A DNA stretch of 64,000 nt from Erigeron canadensis (GCF_010389155.1 NC_057762.1:4017513-4081512), one strand, 5' to 3'. Counted from the stretch's first letter, positions 49,301 through 62,967 are shown. Notes: generated by a model not told the origin, from the sequence alone. A program made the numbers and translations.

Positions 49301-49594
49301 ACATAGTTGTATATTGTTTTCACTTTATTATATTCACGTGTATTTGAGTATTCGGGTTTTATATGAGTCTATGGACGTCTATGTTTTTTAGGAAAAAGGG
49401 TGGTGAAAGGTAGCATAATTGGAGGAATAAAAGAAACACAAGAAATGTTGAACTTTTGTGGGGAGCACAACATCACATGCGAGATTGAGACGGTTACACC
49501 GGATTATATCAATGAAGCCTTGACTAGACTGGCCAACAACGATGTCAAGTATCGTTTCGTGATCAACATCGCTGGCAGAAACTCGAGCCTATAA
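43304..49594 (+). CDS. Cinnamyl alcohol dehydrogenase-family protein (CAD2), six exons
   Basis: Exons: 43304-43398, 43500-43613, 44931-45158, 47976-48264, 48569-48722, 49392-49594; total 1083 nt, 360 residues. Every exon length and phase equals that of CAD1, so the two arose by tandem duplication. All zinc ligands (C49, H71, E72, C165; C102, C105, C108, C116), the GLGGLG nucleotide loop (191-196) and STSPSK are kept, so the enzyme should be active and NADPH-dependent. Changes from CAD1 cluster in the last exon (11 of about 35), for example SMTGGM to SIIGGI and VTTDN to VTPDY, near the substrate-domain return. Introns 2 (1317 bp) and 3 (2817 bp) are inflated by a Helitron-like element, a foldback and a CACTA-like element. 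The 3' end faces the peroxidase gene 390 bp away. The exact aldehyde substrate is unknown. Confidence 0.92.
44151..44477 (-). mobile_element. Short Helitron-like element in CAD2 intron 2
   Basis: Body shared with 14368-14717. The minus-strand 3' end is a CGCAACGCGCAG segment then CTTG with T outside, a variant of the CTCG end; the 5' TC is at 44477-44476 with A outside. Confidence 0.5.
45139..45252 (+). repeat. 57-bp duplication across the CAD2 exon 3 splice donor
   Basis: ATGTTGGTTGCTGACCACAG at 45139-45158 is the end of exon 3 and is followed by GTAAAA. The same word with a last-base change recurs at 45196-45215, where CACAGGT reads CACAAAT, so the second copy has no donor. The T-tract between the copies suggests slippage or unequal exchange. 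Confidence 0.85.
45605..46318. repeat. Large foldback (inverted repeat) in CAD2 intron 3
   Basis: Arm 1 (about 45605-45793) and arm 2 (about 46131-46318) are reverse complements with few mismatches, for example CGTAAATCGTTAGACGAAA against its complement, and GTCTTAAAATTTCATC. The 340-bp spacer holds a GGGCGGAGCCCGTCAATC repeat (about 45855 and 45894) and a CTATGACCTATCAC repeat (45980-46045). It resembles a foldback transposon; its transcript would form a long hairpin. Confidence 0.8.
46462..47217. mobile_element. CACTA-like non-autonomous element in CAD2 intron 3
   Basis: The terminal inverted repeats CATTACAACAAAAATA (46462-46477) and its complement (ending 47217) match the CACTACAAC-type ends of En/Spm elements with C-to-T at position 3. 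The flanking triplets CAT and CGT fit a 3-bp duplication with one change. Non-coding. Confidence 0.7.
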
Positions 49595-49724
49595 TTCGAT
49601 GTTTCAAGACTGTTCTGTTTTCTAAAAATACTTGCTACTTGTGTGTGGAGAAACTATAAATATGTGCAAAACATATTCTAGTGTATCTGTTTGTAACTTT
49701 ATGTGATTGCATTTTTATCTAAGA

Positions 49725-49730
49725 AATAAA
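49725..49730 (+). terminator. Probable CAD2 polyadenylation signal
   Basis: AATAAA lies 131 bases after the CAD2 stop and within the convergent gap to the peroxidase gene. Confidence 0.45.
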
Positions 49731-49984
49731 ATTATATGATTAAGAATGCTAATTTCAATCTATGAACAATTTTGTAAGGTTCTTCAAGAAACATTACTAT
49801 AAATAGAACACAGAAAATATAGAAAGAAAGGAAGATTTTTATAAATTTCATTAAACAAGAACAATTATTAACCCAAATATAAATCAAATACATTTGTGCA
49901 CTTCTAAATCAAGAATCTTTTAACTTAGGAACAAAATCCAATAAACAGAAGATGCAAACAATTTAAACCAAGAACACATTGGGC

Positions 49985-51258
<1,274 letters not shown>

Positions 51259-51318
51259 TTTTTGCGAGGTTAAGAAGAAGTTGTAGTGTTGATGATGATG
51301 TTTGAAAGACATTTCGGC

Positions 51319-51326
51319 TATTTATA
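51319..51326 (-). promoter_or_regulatory. Probable TATA box of peroxidase copy 1
   Basis: TATAAATA on the minus strand lies 61 bases before the chosen start codon. That short distance argues against translation from the codon at 51312, which would leave almost no leader. Confidence 0.55.
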
Positions 51327-51339
51327 AAAGAAATAAGAA

Positions 51340-53017
51340 GGTTATTGATGCATGGATATGCTTAACAAATCAGGTGAGCTAAAATTTGTATTGTAATTAT
51401 TGCTTTATTCAAAAGCAACAGTTGTTGAAGGTTAGTACTATATGACAATAAAGAGTCAAAGATAATGCTCAAGTATATATTTGGCTGTTTAAATTGTTAG
51501 CCATTTGGTAAAAAATGGGTTGATTTGGTTATGTATTACTTTCATAGAGATAAATTTTTGTAACTTACAAACTTAGCTAAATTTTAAGCTAACGGGTTAA
51601 ACTGATTAATCGGGTCCAAATTCAATCTTGATCGTAAACTGTTTTCCTTTGTTGCCCTAAGCCCCTAATCGTCATCATTTTGTAAAGAAAACAGATTCTG
51701 ATTTCGAAAGCATATGATTGTAGTCATAAAACAGATCAAGAATATCCACAGTTCAAAACTTGTTTTGGGTCAGCTTAAACAACCTCTAGCTAAGATCTAT
51801 GACCCGTATTACAATATCATTCTTTTTGACTAGTTAAACATGTTGATCATTCTAAATCTTAAATTTGTCATCACATCTAATTGTTGCTTTATAGTTATAA
51901 GTCAACCAGAAGCGAAAAATGTATAATTTCAACCTAATGCCACACTAGGTTCAAACGCAATACATGCTAACACCTATTTGGGTGCGCGGTTTTCTTTCTC
52001 ATAAGGTTGCAAAAGGCTTGTTGCACGATGTAATTATTCATTATATTTATTTGTTACAGTTTGTAAATAGGATATCTGATACATGAACGAAGTTCGAGTA
52101 CTACAATCTAACAAGTTATACAGTAGTACAAATCAATTTGTACTTTTACGAATGAACAGAATGAAAATGATCTACTTAAGATGGTTGATGGCTCTCCGAA
52201 TATTAAAGTCTCTGACTTTCCTGATATGGTGAATTAGGTGTCCATAAACTTAGAGTACAAAAAACAACATAACAAGATTGAGTTAGTTAAGATTGGTGCA
52301 AGTCATCAACCACTCTAACTAAGATTAAATGAATCAAAAAATTAATTATTTGATGTTGCTAAGTCTGTCTGATGAAGATTTGTTGACATCAAGTTGTAAG
52401 CATTAAATTAGTTTTGGTTGTAATTTGTAAATAACAAGTTGTAAATACTAGCAATATTTAAAGTTCTCCCAAACTGAACTTAGCTTCAAATTGAACTTTT
52501 TCTTTTAGCTGCCAACTAATATGATGTTGGGTACTCCCTACGCGGTGCCTCATTGGCTAAAGATAATGGACGAGGCCCTTAGCCCCACTGAACTTCACAT
52601 TCTGGAAAAACCCACTAGCCCGTCCGCCCATAGGCACGACAATGAATTAATGGCAAAACCTGATGTATCTTTAGACTTGAACATGAGTCTTTCCGATTCA
52701 AGCGATATGATATGTTTGTGAGTTTGACTTGTGTACTATCTTATCTTAATTTGTAATACTATTATATTTAAGGATTAGTTGATAGGAATAACAGAATTTT
52801 AATAGATATCATGGAGTTTGACACTTTGACCACTTTAATAGGTAGCAAACATGCTTCCTTCCATTCATCTACTATTTAGACAAACAAAAAGTTGGTTGAT
52901 TAAGTGCACCAATCATAACGAACTCAAATTTAATATAAGTTGCCTCTGGCAAACTAAAATAATTCCAACTAATCCACCAAAACTCGTTCCAAAAATGGAA
53001 AAACTAAAATGTTCATT
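51340..53017. other. Intergenic region with a SINE-like element
   Basis: No gene. 52545-52715 carries the repeat shared with 42635-42790; the plus-strand frame at 52521-52721 reads through it and is not a gene. The rest is AT-rich and is the distal promoter of peroxidase copy 1. Confidence 0.45.
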
Positions 53018-53324
53018 TAACCCTGCCACTTAATCTAGATACAGATGGACATGCCCATATTATGCTGAAGGTAATCTCTTCTGCTAACTTATATAGCAAC
53101 ACCAAAGAAAATCAACTATAACAACATTGTCTAGTGCACAAATTAAAACATACTAATTGCTAAGTAATTAAAGAGAATATGAAAAACATCATGCACTAAA
53201 ACTAATAATTAAGAAACATACATAGTATGGATCATATATGTAAAGTTGTTTTAACGACAGAAATAATAAGTATGGCTTGTCTCTTGTTTGCAGCCTTATA
53301 TGTAGCCTTATTTCCGCCATTCAA

Positions 53325-54613
53325 TCAACCATGCCAATAATGCCTTGCTAGATGCTGCAATTTTGTCCTCCTTTGAATTTCTTTTAACTTCCTATAGATT
53401 ATTAAACTTTGCCTCTTTTTTGGGATTTTTCTGATACCGTCCTTTTTGCAACGCGTACTAGCATACTTTTTTCTTGGCGCTACCCAAATAAGAGAGTCAA
53501 TATAGTGAACAACTTTGGTACATACACTTCGACGAGAATAACTACTAAAGGATGCAACCTGGGTTGTATCCGGATCGTACGAGGCTAAATGACTGCCAAC
53601 TCCATAAAGGAACTTATTATCTAATGTAAATCCAATTGGATCGATATGAGTACCACTAAACTTTGAAGAGAAATTATGATGTTTGACCCAAGATTCGGCT
53701 ACTCCATACTCATTCATCACCCACACCTCAAATTCATCAAATTCATCATGTCCTACGTGTGCCATTACACAAAGCTTTCCAGCCCAGTAACCAAAAGACA
53801 AATTATTAGACCCATATATGTAACCCCAGTCTAAATTTGAGATGGAATTCGGAAGAGATATCAAACTGAACGTTTCCGTACCTAAGTCAAATGCTATTAT
53901 CTCCAAGAAGAAATTATCAAGATCATCAACAACATGTCTACGAAGCCAATGAACATGACCATCATGACTATCTATACAAACTTCGTTAAACAAAACAATC
54001 TCACTTTCAATATTATTGGACGGAAACTTTTCTTTGACTGATTTCCATGAGTGTTTTTTCATACTGTACACCTCAACTAAATCCGTCAAAAAATCATACG
54101 AAAGCTTGACAACTTTGTAATCATCGGTTTTGGGATCATATCCAAAACGACAATATTCAATTGGATAAACATTAGGCTTAGGTCCTGGTAGAGTCACTAG
54201 AGCCGATAAAGAAGGGTTCCAAATATGAATGAAACGGGGGCGAAAACGACATGATAGAGTAGTATAAAAACATATTAGACCATTAACTGAACCAAAAATA
54301 CAACTATCATATTTATTAAATGAATCTGGAGATGGAAAATTATGAGGTAACTTAATAAGATGGTTGACTTGGATTTCGGGCGATTTCAAAAGGTGTGCAG
54401 TGAATGGTTTATCTTTGTTAGCATGGTTGAAGACCAAGACAATTTCATCATCTTTTTTGTGGTTTTGGGTCGAATGAATAAGATGGGTTTTAATGAAACC
54501 GGGTTGCGATAACAGAGCATAAAACAGTCTCGAAACACATCTCATCTGAGCAAGTTGTTTGCTCGGTAACCCAATGAATATGTGGGTAGAATATCGCAGG
54601 GAAGTTTTTCCAT
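53325..54613 (-). CDS. F-box protein gene, copy 1, with frameshifted start (probable pseudogene)
   Basis: The coding frame runs to 53325 and is open for about 420 codons. It is clearly the paralogue of 57872-59086: shared LAQMRCVS, GSVNGLICFYTTL and FGYDPKTDDYKVVKL mark an F-box protein with an F-box-associated C-terminal domain, normally a substrate receptor of SCF ubiquitin ligases. The equivalent start codon is at 54613-54611, but near 54581 one base present in copy 2 is missing (TATGTGGG against TATGTTGGG). Translation from that ATG leaves the frame after about ten codons. The main frame has no upstream ATG before a stop; its first ATG is the M of LAQMRCVS, which would drop F-box helix 1. 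The C-terminus is longer and Lys/Arg-rich compared with copy 2. Either dead, or expressed as a truncated protein lacking SKP1 binding. Confidence 0.7.
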
Positions 54614-54659
54614 AGTCTTTCAATCGATAGCGTACTTACGTGCATTAATATTTGATGTT

Positions 54660-55465
54660 TGTTTTCAGGATCATCGATCTGTTGGCAATTCTCTTCTTGT
54701 GCGTGTCCTGCTTTCTTTGTAAGTTCAAACAACAAAACAAGGGTTCGGTTCTTTTCAGGTTTTGGGTCGATGAGGTTAAGATGTAGGCACACCTCTAGAG
54801 AGTATGATTCTGTAACAAAAAGTGTAAAACAGGAAGTAAGAAAGGGTTGGTTTGTTGGGTTTTGGTCGAGGTGTGTTGGGCTACTTATCTGGGCAGCTGG
54901 TCCAAATAGCTCTTGATCGAGGGTTTGTATTTTGGGTAGCATAATACTCAATAAAGAGATATCTTTGTCTAGATTTAATTGACGAAGTTGAATACTACTT
55001 TGTGAGATATATTATTAGTCTTCTATCTTGTCATTGGTTATCAAACAGTTGTAGAAACTTTCTTTGGGCCGGTGACTTTTGATTTTTTGTAACTAGTTTT
55101 CGGTACAATTAAGAAGACAATCTACAAATCGGTTTCAGAATTATAAGGGGTAGTTGATCTCTCTTTCTCAAGGAGTTTTTTTTTCTTCTAGTTAATTGGC
55201 ATCGAAGTTTGAAATAGGGAAGTTTGATGCGAAGAATGACTTTAAACTTTTCGGAAAGTTGTTTTGTCATAGAAGTCATACATGCTTTCAAAATCTCACA
55301 GTGCAATCATACTATAACTTAATTGGTGATCGGTACCTAAGACTCTAAGAGAGGTCAAATCAAGAGTCTTGTAAATTAATCGAGTACTAAGCTTATGTTA
55401 GATCGACAGAGTTCAAAAACTAGTCTACTTTTGCAGCTCGAATCCGTGGTCAAAGCTATTTAATT
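54660..55465. other. Extra 0.8-kb segment upstream of F-box copy 1
   Basis: Absent from the corresponding place upstream of F-box copy 2. Frames on both strands are open for about 85-150 codons but show no recognisable domain. It may be an insertion or sequence deleted from copy 2. No clear transposon ends were found. Confidence 0.4.
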
Positions 55466-55639
55466 AATACCAGAAATCTTTGTCACAATTCAATTCAATG
55501 ATGCCTTATACTTACAATATCCATAAGAAAAAAACACACGTCCACAAATTTACAAACCAAACAAGATCGAATGAACATGACCAGTTGATACCACCCCAAC
55601 TCAAATTTTTTTTTTTCCTAAAAAGAAAAACAAAAAGAC

Positions 55640-55695
55640 AAGATAACAAAATGATCTCAATTTACGAATCTACAATTAAATCTAACCTCTAGCCT
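55640..55695 (-). pseudogene. Peroxidase exon 4 tail fragment
   Basis: GATAACAAAATGATCTCAAT and the bases after it match the stop-codon region and last codons of the peroxidase at 59380 (AATTTACGAATCTACAATT is identical). Only the final few codons and 3' flank remain, so a third peroxidase copy was cut off at the duplication junction. Confidence 0.75.
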
Positions 55696-56121
55696 AGTGT
55701 TATTATTAAATGTTGAAAAGAAAACCTTTAGGTAAAGAGTAGTATTGTTAACCCTGCCAACTTAATCTGGATACAAATTGACATGCCCAAATTATGTTGA
55801 ACGTAATCTCTTCTGCTAACATATATAGCAACACCAAAGAAAATCAACTATAACATCATTATGTAGCGCACAAATTAAAACATACTATTATACTAATTGC
55901 TAAGTAATCTATCTATCTATAATATAACTAAAAGAGGGGATTGGGGTACACTTGACACCCTTAATCTTCCTCTTTTAGCCTAATACCCATTCCTTATTAA
56001 TCCTCTATTTTCTTTTTTTTAACAAAAGTCATATTATAAGCTGACCTCTCTAATTCATCTACAATATAATATAATATTTTATTTTATTTTTTATTTCCTC
56101 CTAATTATATGTAGGTGCTCA

Positions 56122-56378
56122 TCTATATTTCCTTATAAAGAGTATTGGATTTCTTAAAATTCGGCACTTTTTTTCTTCCCAAAATACCCCTACTTAAACA
56201 TAAAACTCTTATATACCCTCATTTCCCCATTCTCTGTAATCATTACACATTCTCATCGACTTTCTATCATCATCCGTCGTTGCCCTCCTTCTCCACCGCC
56301 TCCCTCGATCTCCACCACCGTCTCCCTTTTATATTGTCATCACCTTCTAGCCCTCGCAACGCGCGGGTACTATGCTCG
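56122..56378 (+). mobile_element. Short Helitron-like element nested in the Helitron
   Basis: Starts TCTATATTTCCTTATAAA (A outside) and ends GCAACGCGCGGGTACTATG then CTCG (T outside). A CCACC/CCTCC-rich patch precedes the hairpin. It resembles 62654-62967 in both ends. The plus-strand frame at 56145-56444 reads through it. Confidence 0.5.
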
Positions 56379-56634
56379 TATAAACCTAACCGGCCTCTCT
56401 ATCTCTCTCCTAAAACCTATTATTTTTCTGCCTCTCTTTATTAAAACCTTAATCAATTTCTTCCAATTTCCACACTTGCAATCTCGAGCAAACATCTTCC
56501 TTATCTTTTAATTTGGATTTCAACATATAAATGCTTAATTTTCAATTTTTTATTTGTATTTAAATTTTAGTTGAATTTCGGTGGATACATCTATATATGT
56601 TTCTAACTATTATATTATGCATATAACACGAATT

Positions 56635-56690
56635 CTTATGTTATTATTATTATTATTATTATTATTGTTATTATTATTATTATTATTATC
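56635..56690. repeat. TTA microsatellite
   Basis: About 18 near-perfect TTA units with one TTG, inside the Helitron. Confidence 0.95.
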
Positions 56691-57871
56691 TCTTTTAATT
56701 TACTTTGTTGTTTATTGTAGGTTCATTATGGCTTATTCTTGAATAACAAAAAATTATACCACGTTAGTTCATCTTGAAGATCTAAACCAACACATGCGAA
56801 CCATAATCTACGACTCCGTGTTGTGCATGCATAGATTGTTTCAGAGTGGAATAACCTGAAGAAAATCAAAACGTTCGAGATGGTCTTTGTTAATAAATTG
56901 GTATGTATTTTTCAAGTTATATCCTATACACTTTTAGAATATAAGTTACTAGAAATTTTTTATTTAAGTAACGTTGGAAAAAAAAAGGGTAAACTATAAT
57001 CAATATTTATGTGGATTGAGTTAATTTTCGTATGTTTCTTTTTTAGTTTTCGTATTAATTAAGTTTTATATGACTTGGCTAATTTATATATTATATATTA
57101 ACTTTTGTATTTGTAACTTTTGTGTTGTGCATATATGAACTGTTTCTGAGTGTAATAACCGAAGAAAATCAAAACGTTTGAGATGATCTTTGTTGATAAA
57201 TTGGTATGTATTTTTCCACTTATATACTATACATTTTTTGTTCCTCTTTTTGTTGAACTTTTTGTTTCTCTTTTTCACGAGCTTAACTCTAAATCGTTTA
57301 GTCTAAAATTGTTCTTTGTGTTTTTATTAAGTTTAGATATAACAAATTGCAAACTTTTTATTTAACTAAAGTTAAAAAAATAAAAAATAAAAATAAACTA
57401 GAATCAATATTTTTATGAAGTTAATTTTCATATGTTTTTTCTTTAACTTTCGTATTGATTAAGTTGTGATATTGGTCATATTGATGGTTGTGTAAAATTT
57501 TAAATCGTCTAAGTTGCTCATCTCATTTTGATGTTAATTTTTAGCTTTGATTTATATATTTTGAGACTACCCGTTCATTGGACGGGTCTGAACACTAGTT
57601 AAAGAGAATATGAAGAATATCATGCACTAAAACTAATAATAATCAAGAATTATACATAGTATGGATCATTTAAAGTTGTTTTAACTTTTAACGATATAAT
57701 TAATAAGTATGGTTTGTCTCTTGTTTGCAGCCTTATTTGTAGTCTTATTTCCGCCAATCAATCAACCATGCCAATAATGCCTTACTAGATGCTGCAACCC
57801 GGGCTTCATTGTTTCTTATGAATATTTAAATTTTGTCCTCTTTTGAATTTCTTTTAACTTCCTATAGATTC

Positions 57872-59086
57872 TCAAACTTTGCCGGTTTTTTTTTGGATTT
57901 TTTCTGATTCCGCCCCTTCTGCAACGCCTACTATCATCCTTTTTCTCGGCGCTACCCAAACAAGAGAGTCAATATAGTGAACAACTTTGGTACATGCACT
58001 GTCACGGGGACAACTACTAAAGTATGCAACCTGGGTTGAATCTGGATCGTACGAGGCTAGATGACTGCCAACTCCATAAAGGAACTTATTATCTAATGTA
58101 AATCCAATTGGGTCGATATAATTAGTACCACTAATCTGTGAAGAGACATCACGATGTTTGACCCAAGATTCGGCTACTCCATACTCATTCATCACCCACA
58201 CCTCAAATTCATGAAATCCATTATATCTTACGTGTGCCGTTACACAAAGCTTTCCAGCCCAGTAACCCAAAGCGAACCCATACCGCCTTTTATAACCCCC
58301 GGCTAACTTTGAGATGGATTCTGGAAGAGATATCAAACTGAACGTTTCCGCACCCAAGTCAAATGCTATTATCTCCAAGAATTTTTCTACATGATCAACA
58401 ACATGTCTACGAAGCCAATGAACACGACCATCATGACCATCTATACAGACTTCGTTTAAAGAAACAATCTCACTTGTAACTTTATTAGCCGGAAACTTTT
58501 CGTTGACTGATTTCCACGAGTGTTTTTTCATACTGTATACCTCAACTAAATCATCCGTCAAAAAATCATACGGAAGCTTGACAACTTTGTAATCATCGGT
58601 TTTAGGATCATATCCAAAACGACAATATTCAACTGGATAAACATCCGGCTCAAGTTTTGGTAGCGTCACTAGAGCCGGTAAAGAAGGGTTCCAAATATGA
58701 ATGAAATGGGGGCGAAAACGACATGATAGAGTAGTATAAAAACATATTAGACCATTAACCGAACCAAAAACACAACTATCATTATTGTTAAATGAATCTG
58801 GAGATGGAAAATTATGAGGTAACTTAATAAGATGGTTGACTTGGATTTCGGGCGATTTCAAAATGTGTGCAGTGAATGGTTTATCTTTGTTAGCATGGTT
58901 GAAGACCAAGACAATTTCATCATCTTTTTTGTGGTTTTGGGTCGAATGAATAAGATGGGTTTTAAAGAAATCGGGTTGCGATAACAGAGCATAAAACAGT
59001 TTCGAAACACATCGCATCTGAGCGAGTTCTTTGCTCGGTAACCCAACGAATATGTTGGGTAGAATATCGCAGGGAAGTTTTTCCAT
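57872..59086 (-). CDS. F-box protein with F-box-associated domain (copy 2), intact
   Basis: Single exon, 404 residues, ATG at 59086. Residues 1-45 form the F-box (MEKLPCDILPNIFVGLPSKE then LAQMRCVSKLFYALL), the SKP1-binding surface of SCF E3 ligases. GSVNGLICF (108-116), IWNPSLPALVTLP (131-143) and FGYDPKTDDYKVVKL (157-171) are the hallmarks of the F-box-associated domain that usually binds substrates. Typical length for this very large and fast-evolving plant family, most of whose targets are unknown. It is nearly identical to copy 1 over most of its length but keeps the start that copy 1 lost. The C-terminus (VAEGAESEKIQKKTGKV) is shorter than in copy 1. No substrate can be inferred. The peroxidase copy 2 stop lies 294 bases upstream on the same strand. 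Confidence 0.88.
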   Translation of the reverse strand: MEKLPCDILPNIFVGLPSKELAQMRCVSKLFYALLSQPDFFKTHLIHSTQNHKKDDEIVLVFNHANKDKPFTAHILKSPEIQVNHLIKLPHNFPSPDSFNNNDSCVFGSVNGLICFYTTLSCRFRPHFIHIWNPSLPALVTLPKLEPDVYPVEYCRFGYDPKTDDYKVVKLPYDFLTDDLVEVYSMKKHSWKSVNEKFPANKVTSEIVSLNEVCIDGHDGRVHWLRRHVVDHVEKFLEIIAFDLGAETFSLISLPESISKLAGGYKRRYGFALGYWAGKLCVTAHVRYNGFHEFEVWVMNEYGVAESWVKHRDVSSQISGTNYIDPIGFTLDNKFLYGVGSHLASYDPDSTQVAYFSSCPRDSACTKVVHYIDSLVWVAPRKRMIVGVAEGAESEKIQKKTGKV

Positions 59087-59379
59087 AGTCTTTCAATCGA
59101 TGGCGTACTTCCGTGCATTAATTAATGATATTTGTTCAATATATATACAGGAAACCCATATATATATATATATATTACGTCCGCCCCAATATAAGGAAAG
59201 TTTCTATTAATACCAGAAATTTTTTGTCACGCTTCAATTCAATGATACATTTAGGTACAAAATCCAATGAAAACAAAAAACACAAATATAAACACACGTC
59301 CACACATTTACAACCCGTTGACCATATATGCAAAGTCAAATGTTTTTTAAAAAAAAAAAAAAAAGATAACAAAAAATGA

Positions 59380-60797
<1,418 letters not shown>

Positions 60798-60977
60798 TTT
60801 GTTTAAATGAATGAAGTTTTGTATTTTGTTGTGATGAAGATTAAGAATAAGGCCCAAGTATTTGTAGGGAATAAAAGGTACATGTTTATGTAGTTGTTTA
60901 TAAAAAAGTTGAAACTTTTTGCGTGGTGGTGCTTTTGCAAATTTGTTGAGCAGAAACTCATTTTGGTTTATGATCAT

Positions 60978-62050
60978 AGTGAGTTGTTGAGGCTAATTAT
61001 TTCTTGATAAATTTAATTAATACATCAGATCTCATGAGAATTATGGAGTTACGTACGCATATATTCAAATAAAAGTAATAGTACTAGAATAGGCGACCTC
61101 TTGAAATATATGATCTTCAAAAATAAAGTCGCAAACATGTGAGCAAATCAAACAATATTGTGTGTTACATAAATGCATTATGCATAAATACTTTGTTTTG
61201 AATTCAAGGTTTTCACGGTATTTGTATGAGTAATTAAAAGATTTATGAACTACTATTTTCTTTATCTGTGTCAATTGAGTAATGTCACTACAAAAAATGT
61301 GATTTTTGGCGACTAAGATATCGGCGACAACACAGATATGGTCTAAGCTCACAAAATATATAATTAAAGAAATAAAGAAATAAATAAATAATTCAAGACT
61401 TTGACTAAGAAAGTCAAAATATTGTTTGGCGACGTCGACGTTGCTGTGTCGCCAATCTATTTTTCAATTTCTTTTCGAATTACATATAATGTTTATTTTC
61501 GTTTAGGAAAAAAAGAAGTATAGCCCTAACCTAAAAATTGATAGAATGATAAATACTCGTATTATACACGCATGTTTTGTGATTGAATAAAATACATAAC
61601 TTGATGTTAGATATAGTTTCATAAATTTAAATGGAGTAAGTATTGGGAAAAAAAAAATTTTTTTGAACATTAAGTATAGGGAATTTAAAAGTGGAGCAGT
61701 AATACGTGTTTCTGGTGGGAGAACTTAAACTTGAGCAACTAAAGTTCGTTGCTATTCATTGTTTTAGGCATATAAGCTTTTCAAAGTGATGTTATTGATT
61801 TAGTAGTTTAATAAGTTTAAATGTTGTATGGAGTGTCACGAAAGTATTGTAAATCCACCTTTCAAATGTGATTATTAAAACTTTAATAACTAATTTTAAT
61901 TTCTTTCTATATCAATGGTCATTTCATAGACTCGGATTTTGGTTGATTAACATAAATTAGTACTGGAAGCAAGCGTCTTCATCGCTTGGTGGACCATATG
62001 GGAATTCATAAGTTATCTAAGTAATTCATAAAAGTTTTTAAAAAATTTTA
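60978..62050. other. Intergenic, with a CACTA-type terminus
   Basis: CACTACAAAAAATGTGATTT at 61286 and following GGCGAC repeats (61307, 61430) with an inverted TCGCC are typical of En/Spm ends. No matching TAGTG end was found in the window, so this is a solo or truncated end. The rest has no gene. Confidence 0.45.
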
Positions 62051-62440
62051 TTTAAACATGTGATACTTGGCCAAAGTGTGACCTGTTAGCCCATAAGTAA
62101 GTACTTTGACGAAGCAGATGTTGCTCACCTGACACGAGTGTATGAGGTCACAATTCACTTAACACGATCATCTGGGGTGAACAAGAATTGGGGATCGGAT
62201 GCGGGCAAAATTCCCGCCAATGGCTGAGATGTTCAGTCGACTCCCTCCCTCTTTGTGGGGTCCAAACCCTTACGAGTGAGCAGAAGGGAGGAGGAAAGAG
62301 GCCCTGGCAAACCGTCATAATTAGTGAACAAGTGTAAGCTTCGCTGCCCGACAGTATAGAAGACTAACCACACCGAGGGGCAGGCCCTGAAGCGAAGGAC
62401 GGGAACGAGCGGAATCAATGTGTTTCAATTTCTGGCCTTG
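62051..62440. other. GC-richer island of unknown origin
   Basis: Clearly higher GC than the flanks, with no stable coding frame (short minus-strand frames at 62233-62521 lack domains) and no tRNA or SINE boxes. It may be part of an unrecognised transposon. Confidence 0.35.
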
Positions 62441-62653
62441 CACAAATTTCTGATTTATCAATATCAATGTTAAATATACGGATTTTCTTATACGTTCGGT
62501 GGCCCAATGGGTCAAACACAAAAACCTAAAACTTGGCTAAAATAGAAACATGCATACAGATATTGGGCCAGGCTGTTAACGACAATGTGCCAATGTGACA
62601 ATGTCTCATGAATACCTCCATTTAAGTATTTAACCATTTTTATATTATCTATA

Positions 62654-62967
62654 TCTATATTTCTTTATAAAAATTGTTATTGACCCTAACAAATAGAAAA
62701 TGTTACTCAAATAGTACATATGAAAGTACTAAATTGCCCTAAATAAACACCAAGAGTTTTATAAGTTACCTAATTTGCTCTTAATGAATTACTCGTAATT
62801 TACATTTTAAACCCTCATCTTAAACCCTTATCTTTTTAAATATTTCACTATCATCTTTACATCAAATGACACCACTTTCCACCGTCACCACCACCAATAA
62901 TACCGTCACTGAAACCACTAGACCGTTGTCCCCGCCACCGCCGTCGTTTGCGCGGGTACCAAACTCA
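62654..62967 (+). mobile_element. Short Helitron-like element
   Basis: Starts TCTATATTTCTTTATAAA with A outside; ends in a CCACCGCC-rich patch, GTTTGCGCGGGTACCAAA and CTCA with T outside. Same plan as 56122-56378. Non-coding. Confidence 0.45.

Larger units (their letters stand above)
53018..55695. repeat. Segmental duplication, copy 1 (F-box gene plus peroxidase tail)
   Basis: Homologous in the same orientation to 55749-59420: 3' flank (53018-53167 against 55749-55907, continuing at 57599), F-box gene, upstream region and the peroxidase 3' end. Copy 1 has about 0.8 kb extra (54660-55465) between the F-box start and the shared upstream block. The junction between copies lies at about 55696-55748. 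Confidence 0.8.
55908..57598 (+). mobile_element. Helitron, 1691 bp, with proven empty site
   Basis: Starts TCTATCTATCTATAATA at 55908 with A outside; ends with hairpin ACCCGT/ACGGGT (57569-57574, 57582-57587), spacer and CTAG (57595-57598) with T outside. The paralogous flank at 53161-53175 reads CTAAGTAA then TTAAAGAG without the insert, exactly as expected for A|T insertion without target duplication. Same family as 18412-19325. Contains an internal duplication (AGAAAATCAAAACGTT at about 56862 and 57163), a TTA microsatellite and a nested short element. No Rep-helicase, so non-autonomous. Confidence 0.9.

Noticed and set aside
52521..52721. 66-residue plus-strand frame
   Set aside because: It lies on a SINE-like repeat also present at 42635-42790.
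60798..60977. N-terminal extension of peroxidase copy 2 to 60977
   Set aside because: It adds 60 basic residues ahead of a good signal peptide and spans the likely TATA region; family members start at the signal peptide.
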